A stretch of DNA of 33,704 nt from Symploca sp. SIO2E9 (GCA_010692645.1 JAAHGS010000059.1:1-33704); one strand, 5' to 3'; counted from the stretch's first letter, positions 1-9,809 are shown. Translations and numbers: made by a program. The notes: generated from the sequence alone by a model not told the origin.

Positions 1-75
1 GGGAGAGGGGGAGATGGGGAGAGGGGGAGATGGGGAGAGGGGGAGATGGGGAGAGGGGGAGATGGGGAGATGGGG
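1..75. repeat. G-rich 16-bp minisatellite
   Basis: The window opens inside a tandem array of the unit gggagagggggagatg, with about four and a half copies and a last shortened unit. The left edge lies outside the window. Related G-rich arrays occur at 23611-23652 and, on the other strand, at 20424-20459 and 26582-26800. From 76 to 218 there is AT-rich DNA with no gene; it should hold the promoter of the first exoprotein gene, but I see no clear promoter or Shine-Dalgarno site. Confidence 0.85.
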
Positions 76-218
76 ATTGAAACCCCAACCAACTTAAAGC
101 AACCTGTAGACGATTGGGTTTTAAACGAAGATGGTTGCAACAGGAGTGAGGGAGTAATGATATATATTCGCTCTATTAACATTTGTCTTAGATCTTAAAT
201 GTAAAACTGCTTTTGGTT

Positions 219-3200
219 ATGCAATTATCTCCTCTTCAACTCTGGTTTCTTCAAGGGAGTGCCCTCTTGTGTTTATTAGCCTCCAACCCCACTGTGGCGC
301 AAACTGCGGCGCAAATTGTCCCTGATACCACTCTCCCAGACAATTCTGTCGTTACACCTGACGGCGACATCATCCAGATTGATGGCGGCACTAGAGCCGG
401 AGATAATCTCTTCCATAGCTTTGAGCAGTTTTCTGTACAAACCAATAACACTGCCTTTTTCAATAATGCTCTAGATATCCAAAACATCCTCTCTCGGGTA
501 ACAGGTGGTTCGATGTCTGAAATTGATGGCATCCTCAAAGCTAACGGTACTGCCAACCTCTTTCTAATTAACCCCAATGGCATTATGTTTGGAGCCAATG
601 CCTCACTTGATCTTGGCGGCTCTTTCTTCGCCAGCACCGCCAATAGCATTAACTTTGCTAATGGTACTCAATTCAGTGCTACAGATACTAACTCACCACC
701 TCTGTTGACAGTCACTGCTCCTATCGGTTTAGGATTGGGGGCAACACCAGCAAATATTACTAATCAATCCAGTAAACTCCAGGTGCCTAATGGTCAAACC
801 CTGGCACTCATAGGTGGTGAGGTTAACTTGAATAATGCAAGTTTGAAAGCACCGGAAGGAAGAATTGAAATTGGAGGACTAGCGGCAGCAGGCAATGTAG
901 AATTCAATGATGATGGCAGTTTCAGTTTCCCCGAAGACACCCCACGAGCAGATGTTTCTCTTGCCAATGGTACTGTTATTGAGGTAAATGGTGGAGTTGG
1001 AGGCGCAGTCAATCTCAATGTCGGAAACCTAAAAATAGCAGATCAAAACAGCCGCATCAGTGCAGGTATTAAAGAGAATCAGGGCAATGCTTCTACCCAA
1101 GCGGGAGATATCACAATTAACGCCACTGGAGATGTGACAGTGGCAGGAGGAGTAAATAATGAAACCTTAGGAGAGGGCGATGCTGGCAATATTTTAGTTA
1201 CCGCCAGAAATCTTACTATCGCAGACAGAGGCAGACTAAGAAGTCAAAGCACAGCAACAGGTAATGGTGGAGATATCATCATTCAGGCTAGTGAGACAGT
1301 TAAATTGATTGAAGGCGGCAAAATTAGGAATGAGTTGGGCAGGGAATCTTCAGGGCATGGGGGTGACATTAATATCAACAGCAATGTGCTCTTAATCGAA
1401 GCCTTTTCAGAGCAAGATCAACCGCAAATTAGAACCCAAATCGGTGGTTCCGGTGACAGTGGCACCATCAACATTGACACTGGAACACTCTCAATTATCG
1501 GTCCTAATAAAAGCGGTTCCCATGGCATTACAGCTAATACAGGAGGGGCTGGAGATGGGGGAGATATTAATATTACCGTAGATGGTGCTTTAACTATCAC
1601 CGATGATGGCAAGATTCAGAGCAATGTCTCTAAAGGTCAGACTACCGGTAATGCAGGTAATATTAACATTGTCGCCGGCTCGCTCTCTTTGAGGGAGAAC
1701 AGCTCTATCTCTGCTGTCACCAAAAGTTCAGGCGATGCTGGAAATATCTCGATTACTACTACAGGAGCGATTGAGATTATTGGCACCAGTAGCTCAATCT
1801 CAACCGGGGTGGATAAGCTTTCTGATACTGGCAATGGTGGTGATATTACCATCCATACTCAATCACTGTTTGCCAGTGATGGGGGGTTTGTGACGACTTC
1901 AACTGAGGGCGAAGGAATAGCAGGCAAGGGAAATGATCACAACGGAAATGCCGGCAACATCCATATCCATGCTACAGATGTAGTCGAACTCTCTGGAGTT
2001 GATGAGTTTCGCCGCTCCAGTGGCTTATTCAGTCGTACCTTTGAAGGAGCGGGAGGTTCAGGAGGAAATATTTACGTCACAACACCAACCCTGCGTTTAT
2101 CTAACAGTGCAGTACTAAATGCTGAAAGTCAGAGTAGTACCATGGGTGGTGAGATCTTTGTCAATGTGGAGGTACTCGAGGTAATAGGGGGTGCCCAGAT
2201 TCTTAGTAGTGGCTTTGATGATGGAGCAGCTGGCAATATCACCGTCAACGCTACAGAACAGATTATCTTATCTGGTGTTGATCCTAACTTTGATCAGCGG
2301 CTTGCTTTCGCCAATGAGCGGCTTCAACTAGGCAGGATCACCTCAATCCGTGAGATTATCAACAATGATGGTTCTAAAAGCGGTGTGCTAGCTCGCGCTG
2401 AAGGTAACGGAAATGCTGGCAGCTTAAATATTTTCACTCCTGATTTGAGAGTCACAGATGGGGCAGAAGTTAACGTCAGTGCTGACGGTTCAGGATTAGC
2501 AGGTAGTTTGAAAGTTGAAGCTGAGTCTATTCGTCTCGATAATGGCAGCCTTAGAGCCGAAACCAGAGCCGGAAATCAAGGCAATATTACCCTCAAAGCT
2601 CAAGACATCATACTGCGTCGCGGCAGTGATATTACCACCAATGCTATTTTAGATGCTACTGGCGGTAATATCACCATTAACACAGATATCTTAGCCGCCC
2701 TAGAAGATAGTGACATTACTGCTAGAGCCGTAGAAGGTCCAGGAGGTAATATCAACATTACTACCCAAGGTATCTTTCTCTCCCCCGATAGCGAAATTAA
2801 TGCTAGTTCCGAAAGGAATATTGATGGTACAGTAACTATCACTACCCCAGAAGTTGACCCCACTTCCGGAATACTTGAATTGCCCTCAACTCCAGTAGAC
2901 GCAGAATCATTAGTAGCTAAAAATCACTGCGCTATTGAAGAAGGCAAGATTGCTGGAGGCAGTTCCTTGATAGTTACTGGAAAAGGTGGCTTACCTCCTA
3001 GTGCTGATGACCCCCTACCTCATGCTAACAGGGTAGTTGAATGGGCAAGTCGTCCTTCCCAGCAGGATAGTACTCCCGTAGTGCTGCGTAGGCGAGTACA
3101 AACAGATGAGCAAGGAGAAAGAAGATATCCAGTAATTGAGCAAGCCCAAGCTTGGATGGTTGCTCCTGATGGCACGATTATACTGACGGCAACACCACCA

Positions 3201-3257
3201 AATGTTACTCCTCAAAGTCCTGGTTTAACCCATCCTCACTGTCGGGAATCTTCCTAA
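219..3257 (+). CDS. TpsA-type exoprotein 1, filamentous haemagglutinin N-domain
   Basis: This 1012-aa protein is a two-partner-secretion passenger, presumably exported by a TpsB pore and displayed on the cell surface. Residues 1-28 are a signal peptide (MQLSPLQL..., ending near NPTVAQ). Residues about 30-260 are the TPS domain, with the family's NPNGIMFG and GGSFFAST motifs. The rest is a long run of beta-helix-like repeats rich in GNAGxI and GGDIxI. The mature protein has only two cysteines, in NHCAI and in HPHC at the extreme C-terminus. I chose the ATG at 219 over an in-frame TTG at 213 because the paralogue at 9810 also starts MQLS. There is no recognisable Shine-Dalgarno. The last 240 residues nearly match the exoprotein at 5811. 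The ligand or function of the passenger cannot be inferred. Confidence 0.93.
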   Translation: MQLSPLQLWFLQGSALLCLLASNPTVAQTAAQIVPDTTLPDNSVVTPDGDIIQIDGGTRAGDNLFHSFEQFSVQTNNTAFFNNALDIQNILSRVTGGSMSEIDGILKANGTANLFLINPNGIMFGANASLDLGGSFFASTANSINFANGTQFSATDTNSPPLLTVTAPIGLGLGATPANITNQSSKLQVPNGQTLALIGGEVNLNNASLKAPEGRIEIGGLAAAGNVEFNDDGSFSFPEDTPRADVSLANGTVIEVNGGVGGAVNLNVGNLKIADQNSRISAGIKENQGNASTQAGDITINATGDVTVAGGVNNETLGEGDAGNILVTARNLTIADRGRLRSQSTATGNGGDIIIQASETVKLIEGGKIRNELGRESSGHGGDININSNVLLIEAFSEQDQPQIRTQIGGSGDSGTINIDTGTLSIIGPNKSGSHGITANTGGAGDGGDINITVDGALTITDDGKIQSNVSKGQTTGNAGNINIVAGSLSLRENSSISAVTKSSGDAGNISITTTGAIEIIGTSSSISTGVDKLSDTGNGGDITIHTQSLFASDGGFVTTSTEGEGIAGKGNDHNGNAGNIHIHATDVVELSGVDEFRRSSGLFSRTFEGAGGSGGNIYVTTPTLRLSNSAVLNAESQSSTMGGEIFVNVEVLEVIGGAQILSSGFDDGAAGNITVNATEQIILSGVDPNFDQRLAFANERLQLGRITSIREIINNDGSKSGVLARAEGNGNAGSLNIFTPDLRVTDGAEVNVSADGSGLAGSLKVEAESIRLDNGSLRAETRAGNQGNITLKAQDIILRRGSDITTNAILDATGGNITINTDILAALEDSDITARAVEGPGGNINITTQGIFLSPDSEINASSERNIDGTVTITTPEVDPTSGILELPSTPVDAESLVAKNHCAIEEGKIAGGSSLIVTGKGGLPPSADDPLPHANRVVEWASRPSQQDSTPVVLRRRVQTDEQGERRYPVIEQAQAWMVAPDGTIILTATPPNVTPQSPGLTHPHCRESS

Positions 3258-3379
3258 CATCAAAGATGAGCGCCTCAAGGATATTGCTAGGAAATACCAA
3301 ATCGTAAAGTTTAGTAACTTAGCTGCATAAGTGCGATCGCTTGGACATAGAAACCAATAAAAGCAACAGGCTTTGACTA

Positions 3380-3387
3380 AGGAGGTG
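3380..3387 (+). promoter_or_regulatory. Strong ribosome binding site
   Basis: AGGAGGTG lies 8 bases before the ATG at 3396. It is the strongest Shine-Dalgarno in the cluster and fixes the start of the small RTX gene. Confidence 0.8.
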
Positions 3388-3395
3388 CAACTGAG

Positions 3396-3806
3396 ATGGA
3401 AAATCTTGAGGGTACTGACGGGAACGATTTATTGGAAGGTACTGAATTTAATAACACTCTCATTGGCGGCAATGGTGATGACCAACTCTTCGGTCAAAAT
3501 GGCAATGATACCTTGGTTGGTGGAGTTGGCAATGATACCTTAGTCGGCGGTTCTGGTGAAGACATCTTTCACTTCAACTATCTTGCTGATGGAATTGATA
3601 TCATCACTGACTTCGAGTGGTCAGAGGGTGATAAGATTCAGATTTTTCAGTCTGGGTTTGGCGCATCTTCCACAAATGATTTTAGCTACAACAGTGACAC
3701 AGGTGAACTGTTGTTTCTGGGAACTCATTTTGCCACCTTAGAGAATAAGTCTGAATTGTTTTTGACTAGTATTGACATTGAGTTGGTATTCGCACGTATA
3801 CCATAA
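3396..3806 (+). CDS. Small RTX-type calcium-binding protein
   Basis: This 136-aa protein is built from haemolysin-type calcium-binding nonapeptides. Residues about 6-54 contain at least four GGxGxDxLx-like units, such as GGNGDDQLF and GGVGNDTLV. They are followed by the usual C-terminal cap (GSGEDIFHFNY..., DFEWSEGDKIQI) seen at the end of type I-secreted RTX proteins. There is no signal peptide, as expected for ABC (type I) export, but no type I transporter gene is in the window. It is far shorter than most RTX proteins and has no effector domain, so it may be a stand-alone calcium-binding module or a remnant of a longer protein. The gene lies 138 bp after exoprotein 1, with its own strong ribosome binding site. 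Confidence 0.85.
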   Translation: MENLEGTDGNDLLEGTEFNNTLIGGNGDDQLFGQNGNDTLVGGVGNDTLVGGSGEDIFHFNYLADGIDIITDFEWSEGDKIQIFQSGFGASSTNDFSYNSDTGELLFLGTHFATLENKSELFLTSIDIELVFARIP

Positions 3807-3987
3807 AAATTAACTTAATTATGTAAATGATTATTACAAAAAATACTTTCTTGCATAAAAGCTCAAATCAATACCCAGTAATGTCTAGAAACTCACAAAC
3901 GTAGATTTTTTGTGCTTGCTCGCTTACTGTCAATCACTCTAATTCTCAGAGTGTAAACAATTCAATTATTTATGGGAGTTAGGAAAC

Positions 3988-5754
3988 ATGGGTTACATGA
4001 GATTAAGACCAGCATGGCACAATGATATTGGTATTGCTGGTGAGGAATACTTTTTCCTAGATCAAGCTTGGGACGTGTATGGTCTAGACGAAAATGACCA
4101 ACTGCAACCTTGGACAGAGTCTTTGACAAGTGAAGTTCCATGGCAATATGGAGTTCAACAACTCAATAGCGAGCAGATTTATATTGCCTTTCCAGATGAT
4201 GGAATCCTTAACTATGATCCCATTTTGCAACTTGAGCTAGTAAACAATCCCCATGATCCCTCAAACACAGGAGAATACATATTTACTGAGAACTTGGGCT
4301 TTACTCAACCAATATACATCGTGGGAGAAGCTGACGGCGGGATTAATATTGGGCTTTCTGCTGAGGGGACTTACAAGAATGCCACGTTAATTATTGTTGA
4401 CAACGATCATCCTGACTATGGTAACGATCTAACACCACCGGCAAACGATAATTTTGCTAACCGAATTGTACTGAATGGTTCTAATGTCACGACAACTGGT
4501 TCAAATATTCTTGCTTCCCAGGAGTTGGGTGAGCCAATTCACGGTTACGGCTCATACTGGCAAAGCTGGGGAGCATCTGTTTGGTGGTCATGGACAGCGC
4601 CAAAGTCTGGTTTAGTAACTATTGATACCTTTGGCAGTACCTTTGATACTGCTCTAGGTGTTTATCAAGGTTCTTCCTTATCCAATTTGCAAGAAGTTGC
4701 TAACCTCGAATATTACACATCATCTGTACAAATAGGTAACAAACTGTTAGAAGTGGAAACAGAGGAAGCCTTTTTTGAGGCTACAGCTGGAGCCACTTAT
4801 CATATTGCTGTAGATGGAATATATCATTATTCTGTTGAGGAATGGGGTAGTTCAGGCTACATCCAACTAGACATCAAACAACAGGGTTTAACTGTAATTA
4901 GGCCAGGTGATGGCACAATTGTAATCTCTGATTTCGGCGGCGTGGGTAATGGCATTAACCCTTCTCAACAAGTAATTAATCAGGTTGATACTCTCCAATT
5001 TTTAGGCTCTGGGTTGAGTGCTGAGAATATGCTTCTTACTCAACAGGGGCAAGATTTAGTAATTAACTTTGAAAATGTCCCAAATACCGAAGTCGTCCTC
5101 ACGAATTTTGCCCTCGAAAATCTAGACAACTTGACAACAGAAACTGGAGCAGCTCTTGATATCGGTAATATTCTGTTTGATGGAGATACTGAGATTCAAG
5201 ATAGCTTTGATGTTATTAGAGCCAACCAGAATATTAGTAAAGTTTTTAATAAGAATACAGCCACTTTTCTCAATGACCTTGATAATCAGACTTCTGGTAG
5301 CAATAATTCTAATGATGTTATCAATGGTCAGGGAGGTAATGATGTTTTAAGTGGGTTGAGGGGTTATGACACCCTCCGTGGAGGTTCTGGTGCAGATACA
5401 CTGCTTGGTGGAGAGGATGATGATTCCCTCAATGGCGGAGAAGGCAATGATTTTCTCAATGGAAGCGGTGGCAGCAATAGCATTTTTGAGTACGATTACC
5501 TAAGTGGTGGTGATGGTGCAGACATCTTTGTGTTAGGTGACACTTCAGGCGCGTTTTACCAAAATTATGGTCACGCTACGATTACCGACTTTGACTATGC
5601 TGAGGGCGATAAAATCCAAGTCTTCGGCAGTATTAATGACTACTCGCTCGATTCTTATGGTCAGGGAATTGGAATTTACTACCAGAATGAGTTGATTGGT
5701 TATGTGCAAAATACCACGAATGTCATCATCTCATCGGACTTTATCTTCGTATAA
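3988..5754 (+). CDS. RTX protein with Calx-beta-like and PPC-like domains
   Basis: This is a 588-aa protein. Residues about 40-150 resemble a Calx-beta repeat, ending in the typical ATLIIVDND strand. Residues about 152-295 resemble a pre-peptidase C-terminal (PPC) beta-sandwich (NDNFANR..., VWWSWTAPKSG, STFDTALGVY). Residues about 305-400 are a beta-rich linker. Residues about 440-500 carry several RTX nonapeptides (GGNDVLSG, GGSGADTLL, GGEGNDFLN), followed by the cap DFDYAEGDKIQVF. The cap is clearly related to that of the 136-aa RTX protein just upstream. There is no signal peptide, and type I secretion is the expected route. A GGGAG ribosome binding site lies about 10 bases before the ATG. 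It is probably an extracellular structural or adhesive protein; I see no enzyme domain. Confidence 0.85.
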   Translation: MGYMRLRPAWHNDIGIAGEEYFFLDQAWDVYGLDENDQLQPWTESLTSEVPWQYGVQQLNSEQIYIAFPDDGILNYDPILQLELVNNPHDPSNTGEYIFTENLGFTQPIYIVGEADGGINIGLSAEGTYKNATLIIVDNDHPDYGNDLTPPANDNFANRIVLNGSNVTTTGSNILASQELGEPIHGYGSYWQSWGASVWWSWTAPKSGLVTIDTFGSTFDTALGVYQGSSLSNLQEVANLEYYTSSVQIGNKLLEVETEEAFFEATAGATYHIAVDGIYHYSVEEWGSSGYIQLDIKQQGLTVIRPGDGTIVISDFGGVGNGINPSQQVINQVDTLQFLGSGLSAENMLLTQQGQDLVINFENVPNTEVVLTNFALENLDNLTTETGAALDIGNILFDGDTEIQDSFDVIRANQNISKVFNKNTATFLNDLDNQTSGSNNSNDVINGQGGNDVLSGLRGYDTLRGGSGADTLLGGEDDDSLNGGEGNDFLNGSGGSNSIFEYDYLSGGDGADIFVLGDTSGAFYQNYGHATITDFDYAEGDKIQVFGSINDYSLDSYGQGIGIYYQNELIGYVQNTTNVIISSDFIFV

Positions 5755-5810
5755 AGTCCTAAATCTGAGAAAATTATTTTCATCACTGCTATAGTTTTCC
5801 AGGTCTGTAA

Positions 5811-8486
5811 ATGTACAGATACACCTATCCACTTTTGCTTGCTAGCAGTATTTCCCTGCTGTATCTACTTAATCCCAGTTACATCAGCGCCCAGATTACT
5901 CCTGATGCCACTTTAGGACAGGAGAGTTCAGTCGTTACCCCCAACGTCGAAATCAATGGTATCTCCAGCACTCAAATTGATGGAGGGGCAATTAGGGATA
6001 CCAACCTCTTCCATAGCTTTGAACAATTCAGTATTGATGCTGGAGAAGGAGCCTACTTTACCAATCCTATTGGAATTGAGAATATCCTCTCGCGGGTGAC
6101 AGGGAATAGCCCTTCCAATATTCTCGGAACTCTAGGTGTACTGGGCAATGCCAACTTATTTCTGATTAACCCTAACGGTATTATCTTTGGTTCAAATGCC
6201 AGTTTGGATCTTAATGGCTCGTTTGTGGCAACAACAGCTGATGCTATAGGTTTAGGTGAGAGCGGACTTTTTAGTGCCTCTGAACCAGCAGCCAGTAATC
6301 TCCTTACCATTGAGCCATCGGTACTCTTTTTTAATCAGCTTACTGCTAAGACAATTGTCAACCAATCCCAAGCCGAGAGCTTGAAGGGAGAGACAAATTC
6401 TGTAGGTACTCCGGTAGGTTTACAGGTACCAACAGGTCAAACTATGGCGCTGGTTGGTGGGGATTTAGTCATCGAGGGCGGTAATTTAACAGCTACAGGA
6501 GGACATATTGAACTTGGCAGCGTAGCTGGTGTTGGAGAAGTCAGTATAACTGGCAGTGGTAATAGTTTGGCATTTGGCTACGATGCCGTCGATGCTTTTG
6601 GAGAAATCCAGATTAAGGGAGCCTTAGTTGATGTCAGTGGTGAAGGGGGAGGTAGCTTACAAATCCAAGGTTCTCAATTGTTAATGAGTCAGGGAGCAGC
6701 AATTTTTGCTGATACCCTAGGAACAGAAACTGGTCAAGGGGTGCTCATTAACACTACTGAAGCAGTCACTCTCAGTGAAAATTCACTGATTACAGCTAAT
6801 GCTAATATACTTAGTTCAGGAGCTGGAGGAGACTTGAGCATCAATACTGGGAATTTGATTGTCCAGGATGGCTCATTGATTTCAACTACTACTTTTGGGG
6901 AGGGCAAGGGAGGAAATCTGAGCGTCAAAACTAGGGAAACTGTACAATTGCTTGGGGTAAATGAGTTTGGCGATCCTAGTGCCCTATTTGCTGGAACTCT
7001 AGGTTTTGCTCCCTCTGGTAATTTGACGATTGAGACAACAGAGTTATTAATTCGGGGAGGAGCCCAAGCAACGACTATCACCTTTGGTGAGAGTAATGCT
7101 GGAGATTTGATTGTTAGAGCCTCAGTGGTAGAGTTGGTTGGTGATGCCTCAGTAGAAACAAGTTTTAGTAGTGGTTTGTTCGCCCAAACTGATCAAGATT
7201 CAACTGGTAATGGTGGCAATTTGACCCTTGAAACTGAACAGTTAATTATAACCAATGGGGCACAAATAGCAGCAAGTACCTTTGGTGGTGGAAATGCTGG
7301 GAATTTGAGTGTCAAGGCTTCAGAAGTGAGACTGATTGGTACACGCCCAAGTCTAGAAACATCTTCTGGTTTTGTTGCTAGTGGTATTATTGCTGGAGCT
7401 CAAGCAGATTCTGCAGGCAAGGGAGGAAGTTTAACACTTACAACTGAGCGTTTAATTATCCAAGATGGCGCGGATGTGCAGGTTTCAACCTTAGGTGATG
7501 GAGATGCTGGTGAGTTAATAGTTAGGGCGTCAGAATCTATAGAACTGATTGGTACTACTCCAGATGGTCAATTTTCCAGTGCCTTACGTGCTGTCTCAGG
7601 ACTAGAGGGTGTCGCTACAGAAGTGAAAGGAAATGCTGGCAACTTAAATATTTTCACTCCTGATTTAATTGTCCGAGATGGAGCTGAAGTAACTGTCAGT
7701 GCCACAGGAGAAGGAGTCGCAGGCAGTTTGGAAGTCGAAGCTGAGTCTATCCGTCTCGATAATGGCAGCCTTAGAGCGGAAACCAGAGCCGGAAATCAAG
7801 GCAATATTACCCTCGATGCCCAAGACATCATACTGCGTCGTGGCAGTGACATTACCACCAACGCCATTTTAGATGCTACTGGCGGTAATATTACTATCAA
7901 TACCGACATCTTAGCTGCCCTAGAAGATAGTGACATTACTGCCAGAGCCGTCAGAGGTTCAGGAGGTAATATTGACATTACTACCCAAGGGATTTTCCTC
8001 TCCCCTGATAGCGAGATTAATGCTAGTTCCCAAATAGGTATCGATGGTACAGTAACTATTACTACCCCAGAAGTTGACCCCACTTCTGGAATACTAGAGT
8101 TGCCCTCAACCCCAATAGACGCAGAATCAATAGTGGCTAAAAATCCCTGCGCTATTAAAGAAGGAAAAATTGCTGGAGGCAGTTCTTTTGTAATTACTGG
8201 ACGTGGTGGTTTACCTCCTAGTGCTGATGACCCCCTACCTCATGCTAACAGGGTAGTTGAATGGGCAAGTCGTCCTTCCCAGCAGGTAAGTTCTCCTGTA
8301 GTGCTGCGTCAGCGAGTACAGACAAATGGGCAAGGAAAAAGAAGATATCCAGTAATTGAGCAAGCTCAAGGCTGGATGGTTGCTCCCGATGGCACTATTA
8401 TACTGACTGCTACGCTACCAAATGTTATGCCTCAAAGTCCTGGATTAATCCATCCTCATTGTCGCCTATCTTCACCCTTGTATTGA
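5811..8486 (+). CDS. TpsA-type exoprotein 2, filamentous haemagglutinin N-domain
   Basis: This 891-aa two-partner-secretion passenger has a signal peptide at residues 1-28 (MYRYTYPLLL..., ending near YISAQ). The TPS domain follows, with NPNGIIFGSNASLDL. Next come repeats of the type GGNLxxxT / GxxGGxL and a conserved C-terminal module. Its N-terminal domain is clearly diverged from those of exoproteins 1 and 3, and its middle repeats differ, yet its last 240 residues almost match exoprotein 1. That makes it a mosaic. The only two cysteines in the mature protein are in NPCAI and the final HPHC, 104 residues apart. The gene begins 57 bp after the RTX gene and could be co-transcribed with it. 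Surface adhesion or cell-cell contact is the family expectation, not something the sequence shows. Confidence 0.93.
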   Translation: MYRYTYPLLLASSISLLYLLNPSYISAQITPDATLGQESSVVTPNVEINGISSTQIDGGAIRDTNLFHSFEQFSIDAGEGAYFTNPIGIENILSRVTGNSPSNILGTLGVLGNANLFLINPNGIIFGSNASLDLNGSFVATTADAIGLGESGLFSASEPAASNLLTIEPSVLFFNQLTAKTIVNQSQAESLKGETNSVGTPVGLQVPTGQTMALVGGDLVIEGGNLTATGGHIELGSVAGVGEVSITGSGNSLAFGYDAVDAFGEIQIKGALVDVSGEGGGSLQIQGSQLLMSQGAAIFADTLGTETGQGVLINTTEAVTLSENSLITANANILSSGAGGDLSINTGNLIVQDGSLISTTTFGEGKGGNLSVKTRETVQLLGVNEFGDPSALFAGTLGFAPSGNLTIETTELLIRGGAQATTITFGESNAGDLIVRASVVELVGDASVETSFSSGLFAQTDQDSTGNGGNLTLETEQLIITNGAQIAASTFGGGNAGNLSVKASEVRLIGTRPSLETSSGFVASGIIAGAQADSAGKGGSLTLTTERLIIQDGADVQVSTLGDGDAGELIVRASESIELIGTTPDGQFSSALRAVSGLEGVATEVKGNAGNLNIFTPDLIVRDGAEVTVSATGEGVAGSLEVEAESIRLDNGSLRAETRAGNQGNITLDAQDIILRRGSDITTNAILDATGGNITINTDILAALEDSDITARAVRGSGGNIDITTQGIFLSPDSEINASSQIGIDGTVTITTPEVDPTSGILELPSTPIDAESIVAKNPCAIKEGKIAGGSSFVITGRGGLPPSADDPLPHANRVVEWASRPSQQVSSPVVLRQRVQTNGQGKRRYPVIEQAQGWMVAPDGTIILTATLPNVMPQSPGLIHPHCRLSSPLY

Positions 8487-8628
8487 ACTCTCCTCGCGTT
8501 AACAGGACGAGGATTCTCTTCGGTTGTTAATGAGCGTATAAGGGTTCTAGCATAATTATTGGAGATATTTAAAGATTTACAGCAATAGTGAGACTAAGAA
8601 GGAAAAAACAACTACCTGGAGAATTGGT

Positions 8629-9201
8629 ATGACTGAAACGATTGACCGAGTCAGTTGGAGCATAAATGATTTAGAACTATTGCCTAACTCTGAAGGGACG
8701 ATATACGAAATCATAGAAGGAGAATTATTTATGACTCGAACGCCTCACAGGCGACATCAACAAATTTGTGGTATAATTTTTAGTCATTTGAATAGTTGGT
8801 CAGAATCAACAGGTAATGGAGAAACTATTATTACGCCTGGAATTATCTTCTCAAATGCAGATAATGTTATTCCTGATGTAGTGTGGGTAAGCCAAGAAAG
8901 ATTAGCTCAAATAGAAGATGAAGCCGGACATCTTACCGCAGCACCAGAATTAGTGGTGGAAGTGATTTCTCAAGGTGTTGAAAACGAAAAACGCGATCGC
9001 GAAGTAAAAGTAAAATTATATTCAATTCAAGGGGTAAAAGAATATTGGATTGTTGATCGTTTTCGCAAGCAAGTAGAGGTACATCGCCGAGAAAAAGGCA
9101 AATTAACTCTAGTTGCTACCTTATTTGAGCAGGATGAGTTAACTTCTCCCTTATTACCAAATTTTGTTGTACTAATCAATCGCTTCTTTCCAGTTCGGTG
9201 A
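8629..9201 (+). CDS. Uma2-family (DUF820) PD-(D/E)XK nuclease-fold protein
   Basis: This 190-aa protein has the usual length for Uma2/DUF820, a family greatly expanded in cyanobacteria. The restriction-endonuclease-like core is visible: IIFSNADNVIPDVVW supplies the acidic Asp around residue 83, PELVVEVIS supplies the Glu around residue 110, and the segment KRDREVKVKLY with GVKEYWIVD completes the fold. Nuclease activity is predicted from the fold; the biological role of the family is not known. It is often found near mobile or repetitive DNA. It sits between two exoprotein genes with its own spacers (142 bp before, 608 bp after), so it is probably a separate unit. The start is the ATG after CTGGAGAATTGGT. 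Confidence 0.9.
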   Translation: MTETIDRVSWSINDLELLPNSEGTIYEIIEGELFMTRTPHRRHQQICGIIFSHLNSWSESTGNGETIITPGIIFSNADNVIPDVVWVSQERLAQIEDEAGHLTAAPELVVEVISQGVENEKRDREVKVKLYSIQGVKEYWIVDRFRKQVEVHRREKGKLTLVATLFEQDELTSPLLPNFVVLINRFFPVR

Positions 9202-9809
9202 AACAGTACGGACAACTGAGTAATATCACCACAATTAGATGAATTTTCTGAAAGCCTAATTTTTAAGTCTCCCCACGTTAAAAGGGACATGAGATTTTGT
9301 AATGCAAAATGCAGCATTTGTCAAGGGCATAATTTTCTCCTTTACACTACTTAACAAAAAATCCGTCCCTCGAAGGTGGTGAAAATTTATCTACTACTCT
9401 CAGTGATTGGTCCAAATTACACGATAAATCAAGGGTTTGAGCTTAGACTAGTGTTTTTTGGATATAGAAAACCCAAGTATATATCTATACTGATTTTTTC
9501 ATTGTCAACTACATCTGTCAATTCTCACAGTAAATGAGAATATTCTCAATAATCGCCCCAATGTGAAGTTAAGATACAAATGATTGATTATGAATTAAAA
9601 ACTGATTACTGGTAATATTTTTTTTTGCTTATCAAACTACTGCGGTTCTCAATTGGATGAGTTAATAAAAATTTTTAGCAAAAAAGTATACAAAAGCTGA
9701 TTTTCTGTAAAACTTCTATAAAGCTAGATTGTTCCTATGGTTATTACTTTTAATAGATGTTAAATTGTGAACTATGAAAATTACTTCAAAATATTTTTAT
9801 ATATAAATA
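9202..9809. other. 608-bp AT-rich intergenic region
   Basis: There is no credible gene here. The region is very AT-rich near its right end, where TATATATAAATA lies directly before the ATG of exoprotein 3. It contains one perfect 14-bp palindrome (9535-9548, listed separately). It is the longest spacer in the secretion cluster and the likely control region for exoprotein 3 and perhaps the genes after it. Confidence 0.6.
9535..9548. promoter_or_regulatory. Perfect palindrome, possible operator
   Basis: TGAGAATATTCTCA is a perfect 14-bp inverted repeat lying about 260 bp before the exoprotein 3 start. Its half-sites (TGAGAAT) resemble those bound by Fur-family regulators, but the usual central base is missing. 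It could equally be a site for another dimeric repressor, or chance. Confidence 0.3.

Noticed and set aside
76-96. GGGGATTGAAACCCC next to the first minisatellite resembles the end of a CRISPR repeat (ATTGAAAC).
   Set aside because: It occurs only once, with no spacer-repeat periodicity, and its outer bases simply form a small palindrome.
213-218. TTG start two codons before the ATG of exoprotein 1.
   Set aside because: The paralogue at 9810 begins at the equivalent ATG and the signal peptide is complete without the extra residues.
3259-3332. Plus-strand frame after exoprotein 1 reading IKDERLKDIARKYQIVKFS, like a nucleotidyltransferase start region.
   Set aside because: It is only about 24 codons with no start or continuing homology. 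It could be a gene scrap but cannot be supported.
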